From contig OZ023206.1 of NCBI GenBank assembly GCA_963995525.1, positions 5,962,041-6,026,040 on the forward strand: a stretch of DNA of 64,000 nucleotides. The letters run 5' to 3'. The stretch comes from Escarpia spicata. Lineage: Eukaryota; Annelida; Polychaeta; Sabellida; Siboglinidae. Both the position numbers and the translations under genes were made by a program. The notes below the pieces were generated by a model. The model was not told the DNA's origin. It searched no databases and worked only from the letters and a program-made list of their open reading frames with translations. Below are positions 21,181 to 34,136 of the stretch, one piece after another (within the stretch, counting starts at the first letter, position 1; the number at the start of each line of letters is the position of its first letter).

Positions 21181-22583
21181 GCACTCACACAGACTCAACC
21201 AACACTCACACATACTCAACCAGCACTCATACAGACTCAACAATCACTCATTCAGACTCAACCAGCACTCATACAGCCTCAACCAGCACTCACACATACT
21301 CAACCAACACTCACACATACTCAACCAACACTCACACATACTCAACCAGCACTCATACAGACTCAACCAACACTCACACAGATTCAACAATCACTCATTC
21401 AGACTCAACCAGCACTCATACATACTCAACCAGCACTCACACATACTCAACCAACACTCACACATACTCAACCAACACTCACACATACTCAACCAGCATT
21501 CATACAGACTCAACCAACACTCACACATACTCAACCAGCACTCACACATACTCAACCAGCACTCATACAGACTCAACCAACACTCACTCATACTCAACCA
21601 ACACTCACACATACTCAACCAGCTCTCATACAGACTCAAACAGATTCAACAATCACTCATTCAGACTCAACCAGCACTCATACAGACTAAACCAGCACTC
21701 ACACATACTCAACCAACACTCACACATACTCAACCAACACTCACACATACTCAACCAGCACTCATACAGACTCAAACAGATTCAACAATCACTCATTCAG
21801 ACTCAACCAGCACTCATACAGACTTAACCAGCACTCACACATACTCAACCAACACTCACACATACTCAACCAACACTCACACATACTCAACCAGCACTCA
21901 TACATACTCAACCAACACTCACACATACTCAACCAACACTCACACATACTCAACCAGCACTCATACAGACTCAACCAACACTCACACAGATTCAACAATC
22001 ACTCATTCAGACTCAACCAGCACTCACACATACTCAACCAACATTCACACATACTCAACCAGCACTCACACAGACTCAACCAACACTCACACAGACTCAA
22101 CCAGCACACATACATACTCAACCAACACTCACACAGATTCAACAATCACTCATCCAGACTCAACCAGCACTCACACATACTCAACCAACATTCACACATA
22201 CTCAACCAGCATTCACACAGACTCAACCAACACTCACACAGACTCAACCAGCACACATACAGACTCAACCAACACTCACACAGATTCAACAATCACTCAT
22301 TCAGACTCAACCAGCACTCATTCAGACTCAACCAGCACTCATACAGACTCAACCAACACTAACACTGGCTCAACCAGCAATTGCACCGAATCAACCAACA
22401 CTCAAAGACTCAAACAGTACTCACGCAAACTCAGCCAACACTCACACAGACTCAAGCAGGTCTCTCACCATTTCAAAACGTTTCGACGTCTGTTTTCGCT
22501 TCGGCCGTAAAAATGTGTGAAAACTGTGTACTATTAAGGGATTTGAACCAGCGGCCTAAAGGTTGCCGTTTTATTTAAAAAAA
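20945..22583 (+). repeat. Copy 1 of a tandem segmental duplication (LINE fragment + 21-bp array)
   Basis: Begins GGTACAACACGTGGTGGGAC with about 230 bp of LINE endonuclease sequence, continues with the 21-bp array and closes with the unique tail CGTTTCGACGTC...GGTTGCCGTTTTATTT (about 22477-22580). Copy 2 starts at 22585 with the same 20 bases. The two unique ends are more than 95% alike by eye; the array lengths differ. Confidence 0.85.
21182..22470. repeat. 21-bp minisatellite (copy 1 array)
   Basis: Unit CACTCACACATACTCAACCA plus A, with variants CATACAGA, CACAGA and ATTCAGA. All three forward frames stay open because 21 is divisible by three and the unit has no stop codon, giving STNTHTY, TQPTLTH and NQHSHIL repeats. 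No evidence of translation. Higher-order blocks such as ...CAGATTCAACAATCACTCATTCAG recur roughly every 200-300 bp. Confidence 0.95.
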
Positions 22584-22584
22584 A

Positions 22585-24905
22585 GGTACAACACGTGGTG
22601 GGACCCACATACAAGATGGGCCATACCTTGGAGGTTGTCATCACCCGGGACATTAGTACCTTGTTTATTGGGATGCCAACAGTTTCTGAGCCATGTCTTG
22701 GCGACACAAAGGGTAACCCTTCCGGCGAACATCTGGCTGTGTGTTTTAGAATTAACTTAACGAAGCCAGTCAGTGTTCACCAGATGGTCACTTTTTGGAA
22801 GCTTCGGAACATTTTTTCCGGCACTCACACAGACTCAACCAACACTCACACATACTCAACCAGCACTCATACAGACTCAACCAGCACTCACACATACTCA
22901 ACCAACATTCACACATACTCAACCAGCACTCACACAGACTCAACCAACACTCACACAGACTCAACCAGCACACATACAGACTCAACCAACACTCACACAG
23001 ATTCAACAATCACTCATTCAGACTCAACCAGCACTCATACATACTCAACCAGCACTCACACATACTCAACCAACACTCACATATACTCAACCAACACTCA
23101 CACATACTCAACCAGCATTCATACAGACTCAACCAACACTCACACATACTCAACCAGCACTCACACATACTCAACCAGCACTCATACAGACTCAACCAAC
23201 ACTCACTCATACTCAACCAACACTCACACATACTCAACCAGCACTCATACAGACTCAACCAACACTCACTCATACTCAACCAGCACTCACACATACTCAA
23301 CCAACACTCACACAGACTCAACCAGCACACATACAGACTCAACCAACACTCACACAGATTCAACAATCACTCATTCAGACTCAACCAGCACTCATACATA
23401 CTCAACCAGCACTCACACATACTCAACCAGCACTCACACAGACTCAACCAACACTCACACAGACTCAACCAGCACACATACAGACTCAACCAACACTCAC
23501 ACAGATTCAACAATCACTCATTCAGACTCAACCAGCACTCATACATACTCAACCAGCACTCACACATACTCAACCAACACTCACATATACTCAACCAACA
23601 CTCACACATACTCAACCAGCATTCATACAGACTCAACCAACACTCACACATACTCAACCAGCACTCACACATACTCAACCAGCACTCATACAGACTCAAC
23701 CAACACTCACTCATACTCAACCAACACTCACACATACTCAACCAGCACTCATACAGACTCAACCAACACTCAAACAGATTCAACAATCACTCATTCAGAC
23801 TCAACCAGCACTCATACAGACTTAACCAGCACTCACACATACTCAACCAACACTCGCACATACTCAACCAACATTCACACATACTCAACCAGCACTCACA
23901 CATACTCAACCAACACTCACACATACTCAACCAACACTCACACATACTCAACCAGCACTCACACATACTCAACCAACACTCACACATACTCAACCAACAC
24001 TCACACATACTCAACCAGCACTCATACAGACTCAACCAACACTCACACAGATTCAACAATCACTCATTCAGACTCAACCAGCACTCAACCAGCACTCACA
24101 CATACTCAACCAACATTCACACATACTCAACCAGCACTCACACAGACTCAACCAACACTCACACAGGCTCAACCAGCACACATACAGACTCAACCAACAC
24201 TCACACAGATTCAACAATCACTCATTCAGACTCAACCAGCACTCATACAGACTCAACCAGCACTCACACATACTCAACCAACACTCACACATACTCAACC
24301 AACACTCACACATACTCAACCAGCACTCATACAGACTCAACCAACACTCACACATACTCAACCAACACTCACACATACACAACTAGCACTCATACAGACT
24401 CAACCAACACTCACACAGATTCAACAATCACTCATTCAGACTCAACCAGCACTCATACAGACTCAACCAGCACTCACACATACTCAACCAACATTCACAC
24501 ATACTCAACCAGCACTCACACAGACTCAACCAACACTCACACAGACTCAACCAGCACACATACAGACTCAACCAACACTCACACAGATTCAACAATCACT
24601 CATTCAGACTCAACCAGCACTCATACAGACTCAACCAGCACTCATACAGACTCAACCAACACTAACACCGGCTCAACCAACACTAACACCGGCTCAACCA
24701 GCAATTGCACCGAATCAACCAACACTCAAAGACTCAAACAGTACTCACGCAAACTCAGCCAACACTCACACAGACTCAAGCAGGTCTCTCATCATTTCAA
24801 AACGTTTCGACGTCTTTTTTCGCTTCGGCCGTAAAAAATGTGCGAAAACTGTGTACTATTAAGGGATTTGAACCAGCGGCCTAAAGGTTGCCGTTTTATT
24901 TATTA
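22585..24905 (+). repeat. Copy 2 of the segmental duplication
   Basis: Repeats the LINE endonuclease fragment (22585-22820), a longer 21-bp array (22822-24790) and the same unique tail (24795-24903). The array is about 0.7 kb longer than in copy 1. Open frames to 755 codons arise only from the repeat. Confidence 0.9.
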
Positions 24906-24924
24906 AAAAAAAAAATTATTTGAC

Positions 24925-24958
<34 letters not shown>

Positions 24959-26570
24959 ATATATATATATCACTGTGTCAGTGTAATCAAAATTTAAAGG
25001 TGGTTCGAAAAATTTGCATAAAATAAATAAGTTCGTTCTTATTTGATTTCATTGGTTACCCTGATTCAGCGTAAGCAATCGTTTTTAACGGCAAGAATTG
25101 TCACCAGGAGGTTGTGTGGCGACAACTGGTGGCGCCACATTATGGAGCGTGTGTAATGTAGGATCGTGGTGGTACGCTCACGAGATGAAACGTTTGTTGG
25201 GCATTGCTCCAGCAGACCCAGAGGACCACGTTTGGAAATAGAAGGAGGTATACTCTAACATCAGACCCCACCGTAGTACGAATGACATGAAGTTAACACA
25301 AGACCGGACATGATCAAGACCGGCGGATCCAGTCCAGAGAGGGTAGTCTGGGAGGCATCAAAACCTCGAATTTCACCCATTGAGGCTCGCCAAAAAACCT
25401 CCTCTGGCCGTCGATCCAAATTCATATTGGGTGGTCTGAGCCGGAGCTTCAGCACGACTGCACTGTCACGTTGTCAGATCATGACATCGGAAGACGGGAG
25501 GAAGGGGATGCTGTTGAAATGTTGTCGCCGCTGCACAGACGTAACTTCGCTTTCTGTGTCTCAGCTCAACTGCTGGTGACACCAGAAGACAGGGGCTGGG
25601 GTTGAATATTTTGTGGTCATGTTCACAAGGGGTACATTCAATAGGTCTACCAGGCATATCACTCTAGCGCCACATAACACAACCAAATCCCCCCAGCCCT
25701 CCTGCATCCACCTATGATCATTAGCGTGTATTCGAAACACCGGTGCACAAGTTGTTGGGTTATACTCTGATAGCTGGAAAACTGCACTGATGTGACCATT
25801 ATATAATGCAGTGAAACGTAGAAGTGACAAGAAACCAACATCTCCGCCCATTGCCATAGCTGAATAAAGGTGCGCCACTTTGGAAACGTTCCAGCACTGA
25901 TTCATATCATCCTGAATAGTTCCACCAGTCATTTATATTGTTCTGAATACTCCAGCAGTGATTCATGCCAACATGAATTGTGCCCAGGCATTCAACAACA
26001 CATTGGCAGTCGGCCCGTTTAATGAGTGAACCTTCTTTGAAGGTGACATCGCAATAGTTCCGCTGACATTGTATGTTTTTTATTTACATTTATTCAGACA
26101 AACCACTGTAGGAGTCAGTGCTTGAATTAGTTATATCTACATTATATCAACTTACAATGGTAAACTGTGGGAGGAAAGGCAGATCTAACAGGATGCAAAC
26201 AGTTACAAGGTAAACAGCATTAGTGGGTTCTATCAAAAGAATACTTATAAAAAGTAAGACTTGTATGACATATAAGGCATACATTAGGTACAGGCAAGAC
26301 GTCTTTGTTCGTTTTGTTATCGCTGGTAAATTTATACATTATAATCAATCATCTTCATTTCTTCTGTAAACAGATAATAATAATTATGTAACGTGATACA
26401 TATAAAAAGGTTCTAAAGTGCTTATCAGTTTTACATGTTAAGTTATAAATATATGCAACATGAATCCTTGTTAGCCCAGCTAAATTGATGGGTATTTTAT
26501 TTGGTTATAGGTGCCATGCCCCTCCTGAAGCATTGGGTCATGCCTACAGGGTTATACTGGTTGGCAGTCT
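24906..26570. other. Unclassified region with a (TA)n tract at its start
   Basis: A (TA)n palindromic tract lies at about 24924-24970. The rest has no gene I can support. The - strand frame 25561-25932 (123 codons) and + strand frame 25310-25579 have no recognisable domain; sequence around 25100-25900 is GC-richer than its surroundings and may be a decayed mobile element. Confidence 0.4.
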
Positions 26571-26589
26571 TTATACAAACCCCAGTTAG

Positions 26590-29500
26590 CAGCACTCAGT
26601 ACAACAAGTGTTTACTCCTAGCTGTGTGTAGCCTACAGTTAGCAGCACTCAGTACAACAAGGGTACACCCCTAACTGTGAGTAGCCTACAGTTAGCAGCA
26701 CTCAGTACAACAAGGATACACCCCTAACTGTGAGTAGCCTACAGTTAGCAGCACTCAGTACAACAAGAGTACACTCCTTGCTGTGTGTAGCCTACAGTTA
26801 GCAGCATTCAGTACAACAAGGATACACTCCTTGCTGTGTGTAGCCTACAGTTAGCAGCACTCAGTACAACAAGGGTACACTCCTTGCTGTGTGTAGCCTA
26901 CAGTTAGCAGCACTCAAGTCAACAAGGGTATACTCCTAGCTGTGTGTAGCTTACAGTTAGCAGCACTCAGTACAACAAGAGTACACTCCTAGCTGTGTGT
27001 AGCCTACAGTTAGCAGCACTCAGTACAACAAGGGTATACTCCTAGCTGTGTGTAGCTTACAGTTACCAGCACTCAGTACAACAAGAGTACACTCCTTGCT
27101 GTGTGTAGCCTACAGTTAGCAGCACTCAAGTCAACAAGGGTATACTCCTAGCTGTATGTAGCCTACAGTTAGCAGCACTCAGTACAACAAGGGTACACTC
27201 CTAGCTGTGTGTAGCCTACAGTTAGCAGCACTCAGTAAAACAAGGGTATACTCCTAGCTGTGTGTAGCCTACAGTTAGCAGCACTCAGTAAAACAAGGGT
27301 ATACTCCTAGCTGTGTGTAGCTTACAGTTAGCAGCACTCAGTACAACAAGTGTTCACTCCTAGCTGTGTGTAGCCTACAGTTAGCAGCACTCAGTACAAC
27401 AAGGGTACACTCCTAGCTGTGTGTAGCCTACAGTTAGCAGCACTCAGTATAACAAGTGTTCACTCCTAGCTGTGTGTAGCCTACAGTTAGCAGCACTCAG
27501 TAAAACAAGGGTATACTCCTAGCTGTGTGTAGCCTACAGTTAGCAGCACTCAGTAAAACAAGGGTATACTCCTAGCTGTGTGTAGCTTACAGTTAGCAGC
27601 ACTCAGTACAACAAGTGTTCACTCCTAGCTGTGTGTAGCCTACAGTTAACAGCACTCAGTACATCAAGGGTACACTCCTAGCTGTGTGTAGCCTACAGTT
27701 AGCAGCACTCAGTACAACAAGGGTACACTCCTAGCTGTGTGTAGCCTACAGTTAGCAGCACTCAGTACAACAAGTGTTCACTCCTAGGTGTGTGTAGCCT
27801 ACAGTTAGCAGCACTCAGTAAAACAAGGGTATACTCCTAGCTGTATGTAGCCTACAGTTAGCAGCACTCAGTAAAACAAGGGTATACTCCTAGCTGTGTG
27901 TAGCTTACAGTTAGCAGCACTCAGTACAACAAGTGTTCACTCCTAGCTGTGTGTAGCCTACAGTTAGCAGCACTCAGTACAACAAGGGTACACTCCTAGC
28001 TGTGTGTAGCCTACAGTTAGCAACACTCAGTAAAACAGGGGTATACTCCTAGCTGTGTGTAGCCTACAGTTAGCAGCACTCAGTAAAACAAGGGTATACT
28101 CATAGCTGTGTGTAGCTTACAGTTAGCAGCACTCAGTACAACAAGTGTTCACTCCTAGCTGTGTGTAGCCTACAGTTAGCAGCACTCAGTACATCAAGGG
28201 TACACTCCTAGCTGTGTGTAGCCTACAGTTAGCAGCACTCAGTACAACAAGGGTACACTCCTAGCTGTATGTAGCCTACAGTTAGCAGCACTCAGTACAA
28301 CAAGTGTTCACTCCTAGCTGTGTGTAGCCTACAGTTAGCAGCACTCAGTAAAACAAGGGTATACTCCTAGCTGTGTGTAGCCTACAGTTAGCAGCACTCA
28401 GTAAAACAAGGGTATACTCCTAGCTGTGTGTAGCTTACAGTTAGCAGCACTCAGTACAACAAGTGTTCACTCCTAGCTGTGTGTAGCCTACAGTTAGCAG
28501 CACTCAGTACAACAAGGGTACACTCCTAGCTGTGTGTAGCCTACAGTTAGCAGCACTCAGTACAACAAGGGTACACTCCTAGCTGTGTGTATCCTACAGT
28601 TAGCAGCACTCAGTAAAACAAGGGTATACTCCTAGCTGTGTGTAGCCTACAGTTAGCAGCACTCAGTAAAACAAGGGTATACTCCTAGCTGTGTGTAGCT
28701 TACAGTTAGCAGCACTCAGTACAACAAGTGTTCACTCCTATCTGTGTGTAGCTTACAGTTAGCAGCACTCAGTACAACAAGTGTTCACTCCTAGCTGTGT
28801 GTAGCCTACAGTTAGCAGCACTCAGTACAACAAGGGTACACTCCTAGCTGTGTGTAGCCTACAGTTAGCAGCACTCAGTACAACAAGGGTACACTCCTAG
28901 CTGTGTGTAGCCTAGTTAGCAGCACTCAGTACAACAAGTGTTCACTCCTAGCTGTGTGTAGCCTACAGTTAGCAGCACTCAGTAAAACAAGGGTATACTC
29001 CTAGCTGTGTGTAGCCTACAGTTAGCAGCACTCAGTCAAACAAGGGTATACTCCTAGCTGTGTGTAGCCTACAGTTAGCAGCACTCAGTATAACAAGTGT
29101 TCACTCCTAGCTGTGTGTAGCCTACAGTTAGCAGCACTCAGTAAAACAAGGGTATACTCCTCGCTGTGTGTAGCCTACAGTTAGCAGCACTCAGTACAAC
29201 AAGGGTACACTCCTAGCTGTGTGTAGCCTACAGTTAGCAGCACTCAGTACAACAAGGGTACACTCCTAGCTGTGTGTAGCCTACATTTAGCAGCACTCAG
29301 TATAACAAGTGTTCACTCCTAGCTGTGTGTAGCCTACAGTTAGCAGCACTCAGTAAAACAAGGGTATACTCCTAGCTGTGTGTAGCCTACAGTTAGCAGC
29401 ACTCAGTACAACAAGGGTATACTCCTAGCTGTGTGTAGCTTACAGTTAGCAGCACTCAGTACAACAAGGGTTCACTCCTAGCTGTGTGTAGCCTACAGTT

Positions 29501-29751
29501 AGCAGCACTCGGTACAACAAGGGTACACTCCTAGCTGTGTGTAGCCTACAGTTAGCAGCACTCAGGAAAACAAGGGTATACTCCTAGCTGTGTGTAGCCT
29601 ACAGTTAGCAGCACTCAGTAAAACAAGGGTATACTCCTAGCTGTGTGTAGCCTACAGTTAGCAGCACTCAGTACAGCAAGGGTATACTCCTAGCTGTGTG
29701 TAGCCTACAGTTAGCAGCACTCAGTACAACAAGGGTATACTCCTAGCTGTG
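26590..29751. repeat. 53-bp minisatellite, about 60 copies
   Basis: Unit CCTACAGTTAGCAGCACTCA plus GTACAACAAG, GGTACACTCC and TAGCTGTGTGTAG. Length 53 is not divisible by three, so it is not coding. Variants (GTACAACAAG/GTAAAACAAG, GGTACACT/GGTATACT/TGTTCACT) recur in the same order every 5-7 units (for example 27230-27480, 27480-27730, 27790-28040), showing higher-order duplication. A degenerate unit marks the left edge. Confidence 0.95.
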
Positions 29752-30557
29752 CAGTATAATGGGACAACTGGTGCATTTGTAGTGGCCTTCTACTGAACCA
29801 AACTATAGCATGTGTCACGTTCAAACTTGAACAAGCATGCTGCTTGCAGAATTTATAAAGCACTCTCTGGTGCACATGTTATGTGGGTGGGGAGATGTTG
29901 TCTATGTAATGACAAAGTCATGCCTTGGTCTGTGAAAAGTGAACATACCAACAGGATTATGACTACAAAAACAGAGAAACTAGCATAACAAACATCTTGA
30001 ACATGAAACCAAAAATTCATTCACAGAAATCTCAAACATTAGACCCAAAATACATCCCTCCTATTACTGCCAGGTGACCTAAAACTGAGAGCTGCAAATG
30101 TAATATCCATACTTCCACCCAGTATGTCTGCCAAACCTTAGATTGGAATGTTAGTCTACTTTTAGTCACTAAATGTGACAGTCAAGTGTGGTTTTATGAT
30201 ATTCAAACAAGCCAATCTTGATGCAGTACTGGTCTAATGACTGTAAACACGTCATAAACCTACTGACCATAACATGTCTACTAGAAGATAACTCAATAAC
30301 ACAACAGAGGCACAAAAGAAAGATTCCTATTTCCAAGGATGACCAAATTGACAGTACCAAAACCATTATTTATCTTCATAAAATTAGAATAGTTTAGATT
30401 CTGTTATTCAAAGAACCAAAATCACAGTGTGAATGTGATGTCTTTACTTTATCACAAATTTTCCATACATACACCTTGTATTCCATACATTCCATCTTGA
30501 TTAATTTCTAGTCATTAAAGTTCAGTTCATCAGTCATAGCACACTATAATGAAGTGA
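29752..30557. other. AT-rich unclassified stretch
   Basis: No exon or repeat with support. The - strand frame 30169-30366 is short and without domain. Confidence 0.4.
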
Positions 30558-30565
30558 CTCATTAT

Positions 30566-31021
30566 TAGGGCTGACTATCGCGGATAGTTTTACTATCGGG
30601 ATAGTATCGCGATAGTATCCTGGAAGCTAAATGTGCTGATGTTCCAGTTTTACTTGATGTGACTTAAGTTACATATTGCATAGACTCAGCCAAAATTGAC
30701 TGGTGGCGCCATCGCTTAGAGTTGGAGTCAGTTGCTTCACAATGGTGATCCGTGAGTGATACTGATTTCATCGATAATTGTGTGTGTTGGGTCGGTGGAC
30801 TTGGTATATAGGTACATTATAGGTACATTATGTAATAAAGTTGAAAAATCACGTCTGTGAATGGTATCACAACTAAACCTGCTGACGTGTTTGGCCAACT
30901 ATCGATAGTTCACTTTGCTATCGCCGATAACTATCAATAGTTCAATTTACTATCTACAGTATTGCATTGCGACAATGACTATCGCGATGCATCGATAGTT
31001 TGATGTATTGTTACCGCCCTA
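30566..31021. mobile_element. Short hAT-like MITE (456 bp) with 8-bp target duplication
   Basis: The ends are TAGGGCTGACTATCG on the left and ...TTACCGCCCTA on the right (TAGGGCGGTAAC when reversed), giving a short imperfect terminal inverted repeat beginning TAGGGC. The flanks CTCATTAT (30558-30565) and CTCATTAC (31022-31029) match in 7 of 8 positions, the 8-bp duplication typical of hAT transposons. Subterminal regions are full of ACTATCG/CGATAGT motifs in both orientations, as in hAT subterminal transposase sites. There is no coding sequence, so it depends on an autonomous relative. Confidence 0.8.
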
Positions 31022-31104
31022 CTCATTACGACATAAAGGATCAACATCAGGTAATGATTAGGTAATGTCGTATGGATGCAAAAATGTTGTAGTTGCTCTG
31101 TGTT

Positions 31105-31350
31105 GTGAACCATGTACAACTATTTGTAGTCATTGTATGATGTGTACAACTATTTGTAGTTGTATAGTGTGTACAATTATTCATAGTCATTGTATGTTGT
31201 GTACAGCTAGTTTAATCATTGCATGTTATAAACAATTAGTTGTAGTTGTAAGTTGTGTACAATTACTGTTAGTCATCATATGTTATACAGCCTTTTAGTC
31301 ATTGTATGTTGTGTACAACTATTTGTTGTTGTTGTACGTCATGTACAACC
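31105..31350. repeat. Diverged tandem repeat of about 37-40 bp
   Basis: Imperfect copies of TGTGTACAACTATTTGTAGT followed by CATTGTATGT. Short open frames through it are not supported as genes. Confidence 0.7.
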
Positions 31351-31552
31351 ATCTGTCTGGTGTTGTGCACACAGTGATAAGAGTCTATGCAGCATGACAA
31401 TAGACAAACCCCTTTCATCTGAACACCACAATGTAGGGCCATATACAAGGCACTGACACTGCATTAGAGGCTTTACGGTACTCATTTTGCAATGGCACAA
31501 CCCAGATGTTAATGGGTGTGTGAAAGTTGACTGAAGCGATTACACATTTCAG

Positions 31553-32285
31553 CAAGTTGGCATCCATGTCATTGCTGGTGCATAAAGTTTAAACACACAT
31601 GTAATCTGGCCAGTAGAGAGGGGATGTACTTCTCTTTTTTCTCAAAGAAACTTGCTTGAATTATTTATTTCACATTAATAACGACAACTATGAGTGCTAA
31701 GTGTCTGAGTTTACAGCGAGTAATCACTGGCGAATATGGCATGGAATTAGGGTAATTGACATATCAGTTCTTTGTTCATTGCAATGGAATTATAGTGAAA
31801 GACAACAAATATTGCCTTTACCAGTAATAAACATAGACAGGTAATTATTTGAAGTCTGCAGACATATTGTGTTTTTAAATGTCTCACTGGTGCATTGGAA
31901 AGATGGGACAGATCTATGCTTGCTGCAAGTTGGTAACCATGTCACTGCTGGTGCATAAAGTTTAAACACACATGTAACCTGGCCAGTACAAAGGGAATGT
32001 ACTTCTCTTTTTTCTGAAACTAGCTTGAATTATTTATTTCACATTAATGGCGAAAACTATGAGTGTTAAGTGTCTGAGTTTACAGCGAGTAACCATTGAC
32101 AACTATGGCATGGCATTATGGTAACTGACATATCAGTTCTTTGTTCATTGCCAGGGAATAGCGGTGAAAGACAACAAGTGACGTGTTTACCAGTAATTTA
32201 CATAGACAGGTAATTATTAGAAGTCTGTAGACATATTGTTTTTAAAAGTCTAACTGGTGCATTGGAAAGACGGGACAGATGGTTC
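31553..32285. repeat. Tandem duplication of about 372 bp
   Basis: 31553-31924 and 31925-32285 are homologous: CAAGTTGG, then CATGTCA...GCTGGTGCATAAAGTTTAAAC, and at the end CTGGTGCATTGGAAAGA(T/C)GGGACAGAT. They differ by scattered substitutions and short gaps, so the duplication is not recent. No coding signal. Confidence 0.85.
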
Positions 32286-32475
32286 TGTACGCTATATTTA
32301 CAACAGGATTGTCAACTGTATATCTTATCAATATTTTTGACTAAAACTCTAAAATATGCAAAATTAGCATAACCATCAGTATCTGTATAACACTCTGAAT
32401 TTGCAATTTAAAAAATTGGAATTTATTATGATTTAAAAACCATCATCAATCACCAAACAATACGTATCAGTAGAA

Positions 32476-32600
32476 ATGCCTGCAGGTGTAAAGGCCATGA
32501 TACACATGCCTGCAGGTGTAAAGGCCATGATACACATGCCTGCAGGTGTAAAGGCCATGATACACATGCCTGCAGGTGTAAAGGCCATGGTACACATGCC
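32476..32600. repeat. 30-bp minisatellite (4 copies)
   Basis: Unit TGCCTGCAGGTGTAAAGGCC plus ATGATACACA, nearly identical copies. The - strand frame over it (about 32450-32713) has ten-residue repeats but no other support. Confidence 0.9.
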
Positions 32601-33659
32601 AGTGGGGAATGGTAAACCGCAATGGAAAGTGGTATTCTGTGTGGTATTTTGTTAGTACACATGGCGCAGCAATCCTTGATGGCAGGTGCACATTGTGACA
32701 TGTTCCTAGTCACATACAGTTTGTGGATGCCCTAAATCATGGCAGTCTAGAGAAACACTGCTAATTCAATGAAACACCTCATTAAACATAAATTCACAAC
32801 AAAATAATTACAACAAATTAATTGAATTAGGCAAATTTAGAAAAAAAATATTTGAGAACCACTTACGTGTAAACTAGATGATAACACGTCCAGCAGTTTT
32901 ATCACTCTGGTTTACCACCGTACGTAGGCTTGACCCTGTGGTATTACAATTAGAGCAATTTGTATTTCTGCATGGCTTACCAGTACTGGCGGCAAATGTA
33001 CTAGGCCCTTAAGGAGATGTTCATTGTCATTATACAAGCAAAATATTTAAAGTTGTACCAAATGTTGAAGTTGTACTTGCTGAACTACAACTGTCTTCAC
33101 AGAAAAGTTCACACATGCAAACCACTGCAAGTTGAACGACTGGAAGACTTTTGCAAGTTGCACTGGTACAGAATGCCTGTGTAAAGACAGTCTATCTACT
33201 CTGCAGAGAGCATCTGTGATGCATGCATGATCATCAAGAAATGACCACAAGAGTAGTCATCAAGACATGACCCCCTAGATAATCAAGTCAGTGTCCACCC
33301 TGATTCACAATGGCCATTCAACAAGAGGGTTGAAAATGAACAGCAAAGCAGTCATCAAGTACTGACTGTATTTGGGGCTTGGAGAACCACAATGGCAATG
33401 ATTACAATGGAGGGCAAGTACTGGTCATAAAAAATGGGGTAAAGAAGAGTGCAACTGAGACAAGAGAGGAAAAAAGTAGATGATGCAACAGCCAGTGTAT
33501 TTAACTTTAGGCAGCTATCACAGCTTTCCTTCAGATACACAGGGAGTTGACATAGTATTTGTTATTTAATAATGTATTACAATTTATTTTAATGTAACTA
33601 GGATTTTCAAAAATAACTAAAGAAATAAATGTGAAATTTAACAACAAATGCTTGTTTAC

Positions 33660-33715
33660 CTGGTTCCACACAGGGTCAAGGTCGGTTTTCTTTACTTTGG
33701 TTTTCTTTTGCAGAC
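33660..33715 (-). CDS. Candidate C2-domain exon (56 nt)
   Basis: On the - strand an acceptor (AATTGTTTTAG) precedes 56 nt ending at donor ACCAG|GTAAAC (GT at 33659-33658). The only open frame reads LQKKTKVKKTDLDPVWNQ, matching the strand-loop pattern of C2 domains (KTKVxKKTLxPVWN). It starts in phase 1 (two bases complete a codon) and ends in phase 0. C2 domains bind phospholipid, often with calcium, in signalling and membrane-trafficking proteins. I could not find the neighbouring exons: flanking DNA is AT-rich and then purine-repeat rich. It may be one exon of a large gene extending beyond what I can follow, or an isolated relic. Confidence 0.5.
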
Positions 33716-33848
33716 CTAAAACAATTTATAAAAACTAGTCATACATGTTAACAATATTAAAACAATGTGTTAATAACATTTATTAAGATTTTAACCAGAT
33801 TTAATAATACTGAGCACTATAAGAAATATCAGCATGATCACAAACGTT

Positions 33849-33933
33849 GGCACGGTCTTTCGAGTGCTTTAGAACAGTGGCACACGTCAGCCTGAATTCT
33901 CAGTAATGGGTGAAAGATACCAAGTTATTTATT

Positions 33934-34030
<97 letters not shown>

Positions 34031-34100
34031 GAGGAGGAGAGAGAGGGAGAGAGAGGAGAGAGAGAGGAGAGGGAGAGAGAGAGGGAGAGGAGAGAGAGGG

Positions 34101-34136
<36 letters not shown>

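Noticed and set aside
22595..24862. Open frames of 679-755 codons on the + strand
   Set aside because: They consist of seven-residue repeats from the 21-bp array; all three frames are open simultaneously, as expected from unit length, and the only non-repeat part is a LINE fragment.
25310..25932. Overlapping + and - strand frames of 89-123 codons
   Set aside because: No domain, splice site or repeat explains them; probably chance or very old mobile DNA.
32870..32960. Second exon of the C2 gene ending at CAC|GTAAGT
   Set aside because: A good donor exists, but every frame from the better acceptor has a stop and the phase does not follow the C2 exon.
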